Shown here one piece after another: positions 30,697 through 41,428 of a DNA stretch of 64,000 nt (the first letter of the stretch is position 1; every line of letters begins with the position of its first letter). A program made the position numbers and the translations under genes. Under the pieces are notes generated by a model. That model was given only the letters and a program-made list of their open reading frames with translations, made no database searches and was not told the origin of the DNA. This DNA is from Sanderia malayensis (lineage: Eukaryota; Cnidaria; Scyphozoa; Semaeostomeae; Pelagiidae), in the NCBI GenBank assembly GCA_013076295.1, contig RQOL01000374.1:5074743-5138742 (forward strand), in the 5' to 3' direction.

Positions 30697-31655
30697 TCAG
30701 GATCCGATCCGATCATATGCTACATTGTTTGCTTCTGCTGCTGATGCTACTTGGATTTGGGACTTCACTAATTCTTCATCAATATATGTCTTGCTCTTTT
30801 CACAGAAATTGTGTAACACAAAGCAAGCAAAAATTACAGTTGGCACTATTGTTAGATTTAAGTCAACTTTTCTGGTCAAAACTGACCACCTTGCTTTGAG
30901 TCGACCAAAAGCACACTCAATTGGGTTTCTGGCAGACCTTAGTAGGTTATTGAAAATCACATTGGCATTTCCATCATAAGTCTCATATTCTTTCATACAG
31001 CGAGGTAAAAGTGGGTATGTAGGGTCACCAATCAAATAATTTGAAACTTTTTCAAAACCTGGAATCACGGTTTGAAAAGTTCCTGGTAATGTCTCATCTC
31101 TGAGTTGTTTACTAATTTCAGAATTTGAAAAAACTTTTGCATCGTGTACACTGCCTGGCCATCTGCAGTCTACATCCATGAACATGCCTTTGTAATCACA
31201 AACAGCCTGCACATTTAGTGAATAATACCCTTTGTATGAATAAAAATCCTGCAAAAATTTTCAACTGGTTTCTTTATTGCAACATGAGTCACATCAATAC
31301 AACAAAATGCCTGAACCATCCCATATTTTCCTTCAAATTCTGCAACTTTTCTTCTCATTTCATCTTCATTCTTGGGTAACTTTATGTATTTTGGTCCAAG
31401 TATTGTTGTAATGGTTTTGCACACTTGAAAAATCACATGAGACACAGTTGATGTAGCAATTCCAAAAGTATTTGCAGTCATCTGCAAAGATCCAGTATCC
31501 TTTAAATAATATAGAGCCACAGCAAGTTTCTTTTGAGCACTCAAAGCACGATAATTGGGAGATTTGGGATCTGGTATCAAGTATGGCTGTAATTCTGACA
31601 GCAAAAGCATAAATTCCTGCCTGGACAGCCTAAAATTTTTTGAAATAAGGAAATG
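30697..31655 (-). pseudogene. Harbinger (HARBI1-type) DDE transposase, one frameshift
   Basis: Minus strand. The N-terminal block (YYLKDTGSLQMTANTFGI..STVSHVI) is the helix-turn-helix. The first catalytic Asp is in FCCIDVTHVAI, the second in GSVHDAKVFSNS and the Glu in RNPIECAFGRLKARW; LIGDPTYPLLP also matches the family. A frameshift near 31250 separates the first catalytic block from the rest. The ATG at 31608-31610 is probably internal, because similarity (FRLSRQEF) continues upstream to about 31650, where repeat R1 cuts it. Only one lesion, so decay is recent. Confidence 0.85.
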
Positions 31656-32020
31656 AAGCTGAGAATATTGGACGGAATAAAATCAAAAGGCTTTGATTCT
31701 ATTCCATCCGATATTCTCAGCATGATTTTGGGTTTCTAGAATAAAACTGTAGACATAAAGAAACCAACTTCTGGTGTCGTATTTCTCTAGTATTTCAGCA
31801 TTTCCAGTACTGAAATTCCAGTTTTTGGTCAATCAACATAAGAGAGACAATGTTCCTATGTTGCATCCACATGCCTTATCAATGTACACTGGGGTTCCAA
31901 AAGTATTGCAACGCCTGATAAAAAATGTCGTCTAAAAGTGGCCTGAGGCTGAGCAAGGAAATTTACATAAAAATATATAAACACCAAATGGGTTTCAATA
32001 GCGAATTTCTTTAGCAGAAA

Positions 32021-33971
32021 TCAATAAATACTAAAATCGTAGCGGCAAAGGTGTCTGCATCAAAGGCAACCCAGTCGACGTGTTGTAGCCCCCGTAGCCC
32101 TTTCGCGCCCCTCTTATTCTTTTCCAAAAACGCTCTCATTTACTCCCCTTCATCTCCTCCAGTGTCAAGGCTCTTTTTGGCTAAAAATTCCTTTTAATTT
32201 TAAAGATATTTCCACTTTTCTACTTTCAAAATTCTTCCCCCTCCGTTTTCCTGTAACGAGGCCTTTCTCTTTGGTGTGAGAGGACGGCGTGCCTGCTGTC
32301 TTGCTGGCCCTTCGTTTTGCGTGCAAGGGAGATGTCTAGAGCTTCACCACGGCATCTGGATAATGTTAGCCTTCACGAAATGACCGTTCCTGCGATGTCT
32401 TGCCTCACTGAGCCTTTTCGAAACAATGAAACCCTGTTACCTTTCGTACTCCTCCGTTCGCATCCTTTGTTACCGTGGTCTTTGATTGACGAGGAACAGG
32501 AAAGTGTTCAATTGATTTTTCATTTTCGAATTTGGGATGGGCAGGCATGGCAATGGCAAACCCAAAACCCAGTGGATTTTTTGTTGGATAACTGAACTGT
32601 TATTTTTTGCTGCCATTTTACTTGAGATTTCCAACCAAAAGCTTCAAGATTTAACTGGTAAGTGGCTAAGTTCTTTCTATTTTGCCTTTACTAAACTTCT
32701 TTCTATACCTTTTCTTATCGTGAATTCAATATATTCAGGTCAATCAACTGGTTTATAGAAATTTTTGATACTAAAACGATGAATGATCAAATTCTGCTTT
32801 TATAATAACAGGTCTCGATACGGCAATCTAAATCACGAATTTCAGAAACAGCAATTTCGGGATTTCACTGAACCGAAGGCGTTCTAAACACGTGGAGTTG
32901 CCTAAAAGCTATTTTGGTGATTTAGTATTGACGATTCGCCATCCGCAGGCTAAAATTGTGGATTCCTCTTTCATGCACATCACTTTCTTTCTGGATAAAA
33001 TAAATGTGTGCTCACGCTGGAAAATATTGCTTAAATTCCACGTGGATTAAAAATTCTACAAGTGCCCACAACTGACCGTAAGCTGCTATTCACAACACAA
33101 ACGTGGATTTGGCCTGTAAAATACGCGAGTGAATTGCTTAAAAACTTTAATTATCCGTTGTACTTAAAATCACCTTTATACTTTAACAATTTTGATATAG
33201 CTATACCTGCGTGTTTATAAGCATTTTACTAAGGGGCCCCACCAAACTTTTCATAACGCGGTTCTGTATTGCTGTCTTGAAATTCGTGTAGTTGTAAACA
33301 TGTGTTATTGAGTGTCATCTGTTGTATTAAAATTGTGTATTCTTTAATCGAAATCTCGAATGACATTGACAAATTCAGTCCGAATCTGCTTTCTTATATT
33401 ATGTACTCACAAATCTGATCCTTCGTTCACAAAGCATCTCTGCATGGGGTTCGAGTAGAGGCATTTCTGCCACGCTGGCTAAATTGTTGCTGAAAATTGT
33501 GCATCACAGAAAACATGGACCTGGAACCACTTGGAATCGCAATCGGGGTTCGGAATTACATGCACGTGTGTTCCGGGAATGGATGGAACTTTTAAAACTT
33601 GCATAATTTCAACTGAAAGTATATTACTTTGCGTGTCCATCCCATCTTTGTTGAAGATCGCTGTCCCACTCAGATCGAAGGCCAAAACAACTGAAACCCA
33701 CCCCACCTCTGTTTAAGATCGCTGTCCGACTCAGATCGAGGGCCCAAACAACAGAAACCCACCCCACTTTTGTTGAAGATTGCTTTCTCACTCAGATCGC
33801 AGGCCAAAACAACAAAAACCCACCCCTCTTTTGTTTAAGATCGCTGTACCACTGAGGCCGAAGGCCAAAACAATAGAAACCCACCCCACTTTTTTTGAAG
33901 ATCGCTGTTCCACTCACATTGAAGGCCAACACACTAGGGAGGTGGCGCGCGAAGCGTGCCAGCCTTCCTAG
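32021..33971 (+). mobile_element. Non-autonomous Helitron, 1951 bp
   Basis: Starts TCAATAAATACTAA directly after an A and ends CTAG directly before a T, without target duplication. The uninserted sequence AGCAGAAATATACTCAG occurs at 1634-1652 in copy 1 of the foldback element, so insertion between A and T is shown directly. The 3' end has a 7-bp GC-rich hairpin, GGCGCGC-GAA-GCGTGCC (33944-33960), followed by 7 nt and CTAG, the canonical Helitron terminus. It holds a 61-bp tandem array and no Rep or helicase. An ORF from ATG 32332 to 32595 (WDGQAWQWQTQNPVDFLLDN end) might be a captured gene fragment. Confidence 0.93.
33650..33930 (+). repeat. 61-bp tandem repeat inside the Helitron (five units)
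   Basis: AAGATCGCTGTCCCACTCAG begins each unit, at about 33652, 33713, 33774, 33835 and 33896. Such short arrays near the 3' end are common in non-autonomous Helitrons. Confidence 0.9.
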
Positions 33972-35115
33972 TATACTCAGAATTTCATAAATTTTCAAAT
34001 GAAAACATAATTTAAACTATAATATTGTTTTGCAATAATATTAAAAGAAAACTGTGAAGAGGTCCCTTAAAAATGTTTACGAAAATTTTTCGAAGTTGAG
34101 AATTTCAAACGCCAATAATTATAATTTCTTTCACTCAAAGCCACGCAAATTCTCTCTCATTTAAAAGAGAATGTTTTAAATCTTTGAAAAATAGGAGAAT
34201 TATTTAGGTAACTGTCTTGACCTTTTACAATTCACAGTTTAAGTATTTGTCTATCATTTTAGGAATTTGATTTGACAAAACCTATTTTTCCGTAATATTT
34301 TTTTTCAGAGTAAAAAAAGAAGGTTAAGCGCCATAACAAAAAATCAGACATAGATATTCCTATAATTTGTTTCAAATATTATAATTTGCTATAATTTTTA
34401 AGGGCTTAATATTTTCTGAAGTGAATGAAAATTTTATTTTTTAAAACCCAATTTGAAATTTGAAAAACAAAACATATGCTTCTGAAATTGTAAACAAAGA
34501 CTTAAACCGTGAATTGTAAAAGGTCAAGACAGTCACCTAAATAATTCTTATATTTTACAAAATGTTAAAGCATTCTCTTTTAAATGAGAGAGAATTTGCG
34601 TGGCTTTAAGTGAAAGAAAATATGATTATTGACCTTTTAATTATTCTACTTCGATAAATTTTCGCAAACATTTTTAAGGGACCTCTTCGCAGTTTTCTTG
34701 AAATATTATTATAAAACAATATGATATAGTTTAAACTATGTTTTCACTTGACAATTTATGAAATTTTGAGTATATTTCTGCTAAAGAAATTCGCGATTGA
34801 AGCCCGTTTGGTAGTTTTATATTGCTATGTAAATTTTCTTGCTTGGGCCTCAGGCCACTTTTAGACGCCATTTTTTATCAGGTGTTGCAATACTTTTGGA
34901 ACCCCAGTATATGTTCATGGTAATTTATACCTCCCACGTTCTTCCCGCGGTGGTCTCAAATCAACCTCAGGCTTTATACCTTTATGTTCTTTTCTGCATT
35001 TCCAACCAAATGAACATTAAAATGTTTGCGAAACTAAGAGTTGTACAAATAAGGATTGTTGAAAACTCATTTAAATGCCCTATATCAATCATGTCCCATA
35101 TTTAGGCCAAATAGA

Positions 35116-35800
35116 CCAGGCTGTGTTTGAGGGAAGGGTAACCTGGAAGCGAACTTTTTGACAGTACCCTTTACTCTCTAAGCGGTACTTAGAGACAAAT
35201 AAAAACTTTGGTGAACAGGCCAACTGCCTTACCTCTAACAAATAGGGGCATGTTTTTAAGCAGGGGGTCAAAATTCTTGCCATCGTAAAGCAAGAGTGAA
35301 AGTAGAAGACATTAGGCGTTTTCTTGAATGTTTACAGCATTCCTGGTATTCTTGGTGAGTAAATTGGAATGATAATGTGCATAAAAAAGATTTCTTACCA
35401 AAGACGTGCGTTTATATCAAAATTCATTGGGTAATGTTCACAAATTTGGACCTTAATTTTGAAAATAAACCTAAAAATTGTGTTTACAAAAACGTAGCTT
35501 TGAAAAGTATAAATTAGCAAATGTAAATATTTATTTCAAGTTTTCTTATGAAAAAGTTTATAATAATATTTCTAAAGTCTTCCTTCGAAACCCCCACTAC
35601 TTATTGTTAGAATTTTTTTGTCAATCATGTTCTGTGATAGTATTCTACAATTGATAAAGACAGAAGGAGACATTTAGTCTTTGCAAAGAAAAATGGAATG
35701 TGTCGTTCATTATCAATACCAGGAAGCAAATTACTTTGATTTAAAACCTTGTTGAGAAAACCAATATTCGAGACTACTTGCATATATGTTATATGTTAAG
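35116..35800. other. AT-rich spacer, no gene seen
   Basis: No supported frame or repeat. Confidence 0.4.
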
Positions 35801-36540
35801 ACCGGATTTACATTTTATGAGCTTTTTCATCACTATTACTTTGCCTATGCCAAATAAAGCAGATGTCGTATCGCACCCAGTAAGAGCATGGATGTGAGGG
35901 AGCTTCTGAGACAGGCTTTCACCTAGGTACTGTACGATTTTCCAACTTCAACGTATTTGTCATGCTCGATCTTCATATACCAGTTGAAATTAGATTTTTG
36001 TGTGCTATACGCCTAAATCATCAGGATCGACACATCCCTATCCTTCGATACAACGACAATGTTAGTGTCTTCTGAGCATGCATGCAAAATCATTCTCGAA
36101 TCTGCTTCCTCGTGGTTGCATCGAAAAAGCTCCATCACACTGTCTTCAGTGATTTGCCAAGTTGTATCTTTTTTAGTGATAATCATTCTTATCTTCAGTG
36201 CTTTTCGCACCTTTTTGCTTTGGAAAAATGTTGCTCCCAAGGTCACAAGATCATCCTTATTGTCGACATGGTGAAAGAAGGACAACCAATCATTGCCGTT
36301 GAGCATTTCTTGTTTAAGTCCTTGCACGTAAACACAACGACTTCTTTCGCCTCTTTTCCCTTGCACAGCTCTTAGCACTTTGATGTCGATACGTATCGTT
36401 TATCATTCCGATAGAAATTGCCTTTTTGTCCTGTTTTGGCAGCCAGAAATGGCATAAGACCCAAAACCAGTCTTTATATGTAGCTTTCGACCTGATTGAA
36501 CACATTACTGCCATTCCGTCAATTATCCACCTTGCATTCT
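35800..36540 (-). pseudogene. FEN-like nuclease family protein relic (copy 2, distinct sub-type)
   Basis: Minus-strand frames contain FRCNHEEADSRMILHACSED (the E-E-x-D motif), VVVSKDRDVSILMI (the D-x-D motif) and, after a stop, a HALTGCDTTSALFGIGK segment around 35890-35840. These are the same three acidic motifs as in the 1592-aa protein, in the same order. Upstream, 36514-36380, a basic CAREKRRKK stretch corresponds to the RERR motif. The sub-type (HEEADSRM..LHA) differs from the others here. Several stops and frameshifts. Head-to-head with the CACTA-like relic at 37.2 kb. Confidence 0.7.
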
Positions 36541-37200
36541 GAGGACATCAATAAATGAGAGAATGAATGGATCAGAGAATGGATTGGTACCGTAGCTTCG
36601 AAGAGTTCTCTTTAGACTATCAACGTTATTTTGATGAAGTTTTTTCCGCTTGGGGGTGTTTTCCTTAATGAGCTGCTGATGTTTTCAAGAACAGTTGCTG
36701 CCCCAGAGCGATTCTTAATCTGCTGGGAATATGAGAAGTTGCAATCCAAGTATTAACTGCATTGATGTGAGCACTAAAGCCAGATCTGTATGGCCCCGCA
36801 GTTCCTTTAGCCCTGCGGTTGAATAACTCTGTATGTAGATCGCCATGTAGTGCGAAAAATCTGTCTACAGTTATACTGCCTCCAAACCCTAACTATTTTA
36901 GGTCTTGGAATGCTGCACAATTTTCGTCCTACCAAACTCTGAGAAGAACGTGCTGCTATGGACAATACTGGCCATAGTTGATGTGATTGAATGCAAATGT
37001 GAAACTAACGTGAAACTGCTACAATCCTGAAATCGTTTAACTACTTGCCTGCCATATTGGATGATGACGTCATCAAAGAAAATAGCTAAAAATTCTGTAA
37101 ACGCAGTTTTTTATATACCAATCGAAAGTTTTCTAAAATGTTGTAAGGGCTTATTTTATTGCTAATACCATATAATTTCATAATCAGCTGCAGAAACAGA
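36541..37200. other. Spacer, possibly further decayed N-terminal part of copy 2
   Basis: Short minus-strand blocks such as KRTLRSYGTNPFSDPF near 36590-36620 may be upstream family sequence; no long frame. Confidence 0.35.
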
Positions 37201-37208
37201 GGTTAGGT

Positions 37209-38480
37209 AGTGTGGTGGATGGATGAGAAAAATTCCCTGCCTATGGTGCCACAAAGCCTTTCATCATTGCCCTTTTTTATGGTAAGCGCAAACCAAATTC
37301 GATTGATCTGTTCTTGGAGGATTTCCTTAACGAACTTAAGTGTATTAGAGAAGATGGCTTGGAATTGGAGGACATGTGATGCACCCGCAAGAGCCTTTGT
37401 AAATTGCATAGTGAATCACAACGGATATTATTCCTGTGAAAGATGTACAACAAAGGGTTCGTGGAACGTAAGAGTTGTTTTTAATGACCAAGATGAACAT
37501 CAAGAACGGACAAATGACAGTTTTAAAAAAATGGACTACAAGTATCACCAATTGAAAAAGATGCAGTTGATTGAAGCAGGAGTACACGCACCTAATTTGT
37601 CTTGGAGTTATGAGACGTATGCTCACATATTTAAAAAAGGGTCCAAGAGAATACAGGTTGTGTCAATCACAGCTTAGCGAAATATGGGGAAAGTTACTCT
37701 CCCTGAATGGAAAGCTTCCAAGTGATTTTGTTGACAGCCGCGCTCATTAGATGAGCTTGAGCGATGGAAAGCTAATGACTTTCGTCAATTTCTGTTATAC
37801 ACTGGTGTGATAGCATTAAAGGGCATTTTACCACCAGCTGAATTTGAACATTTTCGTACCCTTTCAATTGCCACACGAATAATGTTGGACACTAACTCAG
37901 ATCGAAGATCCACTCACCTTGATTACACAAGACAGCTAATAAAATATTTTGTTGCCAAAAGTCCAGAATTTCATGGTGAAACTTTTGTTGTTTATAATGT
38001 GCGTAGTTTACTGCACCTGCATGAAGATGTGATGAGCTTTGGGTGTTCCCTTGATGAAATATCATCTTTTCCTTTTGAAAATCATCTTGGCTCAATTAAG
38101 AGAATTGTGAAAAATGCAAACAATCCAATTTCTCAAGTGACTAAGAAGCTCGTCGAAATGGAAAAATGTCCTGACAATGCCCCTCATTGATCATTGCTGG
38201 CATCTACCAGAGAGCGCGATAGCTGCCTGATAATGAGAAACAATATTGCACTTATAAAGAAAGACTGTAATGACTACCTTCTGTGCGAAGTTGTGCGAGA
38301 AAATGAGCTCAAAAATCCTTTTTCAACTCCCCGCGCATCTAGTCTATTTAAAATCTCATATATGGTTCCAAAGCATACACAAATGAGAAAAAAGAACTCA
38401 TAAAGAAATCCAATCTTCGTGTCTGGGCCTGCAAAGCAACACTTACGATATAAACAGGGTTTCGCCATAATTACATTGTT
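37209..38480 (+). pseudogene. CACTA/EnSpm-like transposase relic (TNP with DUF4218-type end)
   Basis: Contains RTCDAPARAFVNCIVNHNGY then CERC, the catalytic-region motif of animal CACTA-like TNP proteins, then after a stop at 37677 a LDYTRQLIKYFV..VYNVRSLLHLHEDV..FPFENHLGSIKR block, which is the DUF4218 signature. A further piece (38194-38403, TRERDSC..VCEVV-like) is the protein's tail. Frameshifts near 37370, 37680 and 38190. TIRs not identified. Confidence 0.75.
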
Positions 38481-38649
38481 GCATTCTATGTAGATGTGGA
38501 AAAGGGCAGTTTGGAAAGAGGGAAAGCAGGAAGAAGAAGGGGTGATACCATCCAGTTGGATAAAGGGATCGTCTGTATATTGGCCTCAAGGCTCGAAAGC
38601 GTTTAAAGCACTCAAGGAAAGAAGAAATCCAGAACATAAGATCACTATA

Positions 38650-39655
38650 TGCCTTTGTCAAAAATCATTCTTTTGAGATTTGTGGCTTTGCCGATGACCA
38701 TCAACTATACCAAACCTTTCATCCAATCTTTCAGTCTGGAGTTTTAACGTCAAGCATAAAAAATACCCTCATGGGAGTGAGTGGCTGGATGCAGTCACAC
38801 AGTCACACTTTTTAAAGTTAAATACAGAGAAAACAAAAATCTTAGTCCTGGCACCTGCTGCAGTGAGTTCTGAAATTTTTATTAAAGGTATACAATTAGA
38901 AGAAGGTAATTGTATTAGATTGCAAGTGCAAGTGCAAAAAACTTAGGTGTCACAATAGATACAGAGCTTACACTAACTCAACATATAAATCACATAGTAT
39001 CAAGTTGTCATTTTGTTTTACGAAATATTGCTAAAATCAAATTCTTTCTCCCTTATGATTCTTTAAGGATTTTAAAAACATCCTTGATAACATCTAAATT
39101 AGACTATTGTCATTATTTATTAACCTCCCTAATTATCTGATACAGAGACTTCAATCGGTACAAAACTCCACAGTTAGAATAATATTTAATAGAACAAAGT
39201 GTGACCACAAGCCTCTTCATGTTCTGTTTTTACAATTACATTGGTTGAAAGTGAAGGAAAGAATCGTTTTTAAAATATGTGTAATAGTTCACCAGTGTGT
39301 ATGGGGAGAAGCATCAAGCGTTTTAAAGAGAAAGTTAAATTTGCTAAATAATCGAAATCTTTATCTAAAGGTAGATGTAACAAACACAAATTACGGAAAC
39401 AGGTCCTTTAGTAATGCTGGACCAATGTATTGGAATCGGTTACCTTTGCACATTAGATCTATTGCAGATATTGACAAATTTAAAACCACTTTAAAATCTT
39501 TCTTATTTACAACCAACTTAGAGAATTTTTATAACAAAAAATATTAGATTAATAAGAGATTAATAGTTCACAGTTGACCAAATTCTAGCAGATAATGCTA
39601 CAATAGAAACTGTGGGTAAAACCGAACAATAATAATAATAATAATAATGTTTTTT
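38650..39655 (+). pseudogene. LINE 3' fragment (CR1/L2/jockey-like)
   Basis: Begins in the RT palm with FADDHQLYQTFHP, here with the catalytic DD intact, and continues in shifting frames to a 146-codon C-terminal part at 39107-39547 (LHWLKVKERIVF..AGPMYWNRLP). Ends in an (AAT)n tail at 39628-39650. Related to 22365-23800 but older or independently inserted. Strongly 5'-truncated. Confidence 0.85.
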
Positions 39656-39940
39656 GAAGGGAGGTAAGGACTTAATAGCAATTATAGCTCGATAGCATTA
39701 TAGCATTTAAAAACATAATTGTAATTGCAAATGCTCATAATTGCAAAATCTTATTCAATTAAAAGGAAATATTTGACAGAGGACGAATTTATTAAGCAGG
39801 CAAGAATGGAAACAGCAAAGTCAAGCAGTGGTGATAAATTTCCTATGTCAGAAGCCAGTGAGCATGTTGCATATCTATATATAGATATAACTTATTAATG
39901 AATAAATCAACTGGGAAGCAGCTTAATATACTTAATATCC
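39656..39940. other. Spacer, nothing recognised
   Basis: AT-rich, no gene. Confidence 0.4.
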
Positions 39941-39941
39941 T

Positions 39942-40700
39942 ATGAATAAAAATGTATTTAGGGGGTTCCAAAGAAGAGTTCTCTATCTTCTCACCGATAT
40001 TCGAACTGAATTGCGGATGCAACGAAGAGGCCATAACGAGGTACAAGAGGAGTATGTTCATGAGGAGTTTGTGCAGGTTTCATTGCAAGACGAGTTAAGC
40101 CTTGCAGAGCAAAAACTTAAAGATGAATTGATGCATGCAACTTTGGTATGTGATGATTAAGCTAACTACCCCTTTGTAACTTGCATAGCATTTCATAAGC
40201 CCATTTTCAGTATATAACTTTGCTACATTCTTACGACAGATTAAAAACTTAACGTTAATTGAGGGTTCAACTTTGAAGGACAAGGTCCATAAAGTAATGC
40301 AGAGGTAATTGTAACAAAACTGTAATAAGAAATTGATCTGAATTTCATTTGATTTGATTTCTTTTTGCAATGATAGGTTGCTTTCCAACATGATGATGGC
40401 AATCATGAACCTCAAAGGAGAGCGAGGAAAAAAATGCTTCCAGGACTCCATTTTGTATGGCATTGTGAAGTGTATGTTTATTTGCTTGTTTGAAACTTTC
40501 AAATAATAAATTAAAATCATTTAATTTTGTTAAAGAAAAAGATGCTATAAAGAGTTATTTTCAATTACATGTTTCCATTATTATTTTCTTTTAGCTGTAG
40601 CTCTCCAACATCCTGGAGCAACAGAAACGAAAATAGATACTGTTATTAGTGACTATTTAAAATACGGACCCTTTAGAAAAGTGGTGGCAGGAGACTAAAT
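39942..40700 (+). CDS. Possible three-exon gene of unknown function
   Basis: Exon 1 from ATG 39942 (RRVLYLLTDIRTELRMQ) to a GTATGT donor at about 40145. Exon 2 begins after TGATAG near 40378 (HDDGNHEPQRRARKK). Exon 3 begins after TTTTAG near 40593 (HPGATETKIDTVISDYLKY) and ends at a TAA near 40698. Splice sites are plausible. The order (helical start, RRxxKK middle, final helix with W/Y-L pattern) is vaguely like DUF4806 proteins, but I would not assert it. Confidence 0.3.
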
Positions 40701-41230
40701 GAACATGCCTAGATTTTTTTAGATTTTTATTTATTAGTCCTTTACATTTAATTTTCAGTTATTGCATTGTGCTATCTTTCAGCAATCAACGATTTGTTGG
40801 CAATAACTGTTAACAATACGTAAAATTTTGTCTGTATTCATCCTCAAGAGACTTGTGCTATGTCAAATTCAAAACAAAGGGTGTAGCTCTCATAGGAGTT
40901 TGCTAGAGTGGGAGTTAGCAAAATTAAGAGATAAATAATACCTGTCTTGACAAAATATTCTGTAAAAATTGGTTTTTCAACTAACGAAATACATAGCACA
41001 AGGATTCAAGGTATGGTTTAAATTATTGGTTTACTGTCAAACATTGTAGTTTATTGTTCAGCTTTAAAATATGTTAGATTGCCAATGAAAAAGGTCAGTA
41101 AGGTAATCTTCAGATTATCAGAGTGTATATGCCCAGGGCCTAACATCATCTGAAGGGAACAAAATCAACCCTTGATAAACTATTTTCCCCCTATATTCTA
41201 GCATAATTCACAGTGATAGAAATTCCGTGG
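40701..41230. other. AT-rich spacer, no gene seen
   Basis: No supported frame or repeat. Confidence 0.4.
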
Positions 41231-41428
41231 AAATAACGTTGAATTAACGTTGATTCAACATAATATCAACACTGAAAAATAGTTGAAAGACCAACTTTGT
41301 GTCAACGTTGAACTTCAACATTGACAAAAACTTTCATTTCCAACATAATTTCATAGATTACAACATGACAACGTTGGACATGAACGTTTTTTTTCAACGT
41401 TGTAGCAACGTTGTTTGCCCACTGGGAA
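41217..41428. mobile_element. MITE-like insert with CAACGTTG subterminal repeats
   Basis: Eight or more copies of AACGTTG/CAACGTT in both orientations over 200 bp; right end CCCAGTGGGCAAAC (as read on the minus strand) and left end CACAGTGATAG, so both ends share CAGTG. It truncates the FEN-like relic (copy 3) at 41429. Exact boundaries are uncertain. Confidence 0.5.

Larger units (their letters stand above)
31887..34909. mobile_element. Foldback DNA transposon, copy 2, TA duplication, carrying a Helitron
   Basis: TA at 31885-31886 and 34910-34911. Ends read CACTGGGGTTCCAAAAGTAT on the left and the inverse of TACTGGGGTTCCAAAAGTAT on the right, apart from the first base identical. Internal arms (31920-32020 joined to 33972-34270; and 34510-34880) match the arms of copy 1 at 1505-4908. 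Comparison with R1 copy 1 gives the pre-insertion site CAATG(TA)TGTTC. Without the Helitron it is 1072 bp. Non-coding. Confidence 0.9.
31657..35115 (+). repeat. Repeat R1, second copy, split by the foldback transposon
   Basis: 31657-31884 and 34912-35115 are the two halves of R1 (intact at 24178-24600), separated by the TA-flanked element 31887-34909. The palindromic head is at 31657-31722. Confidence 0.85.

Noticed and set aside
32021..33971. Pairing the PIF1 helicase at 60.5 kb with this Helitron as one autonomous system
   Set aside because: No shared ends or Rep domain are visible near the helicase; the connection would be speculation.
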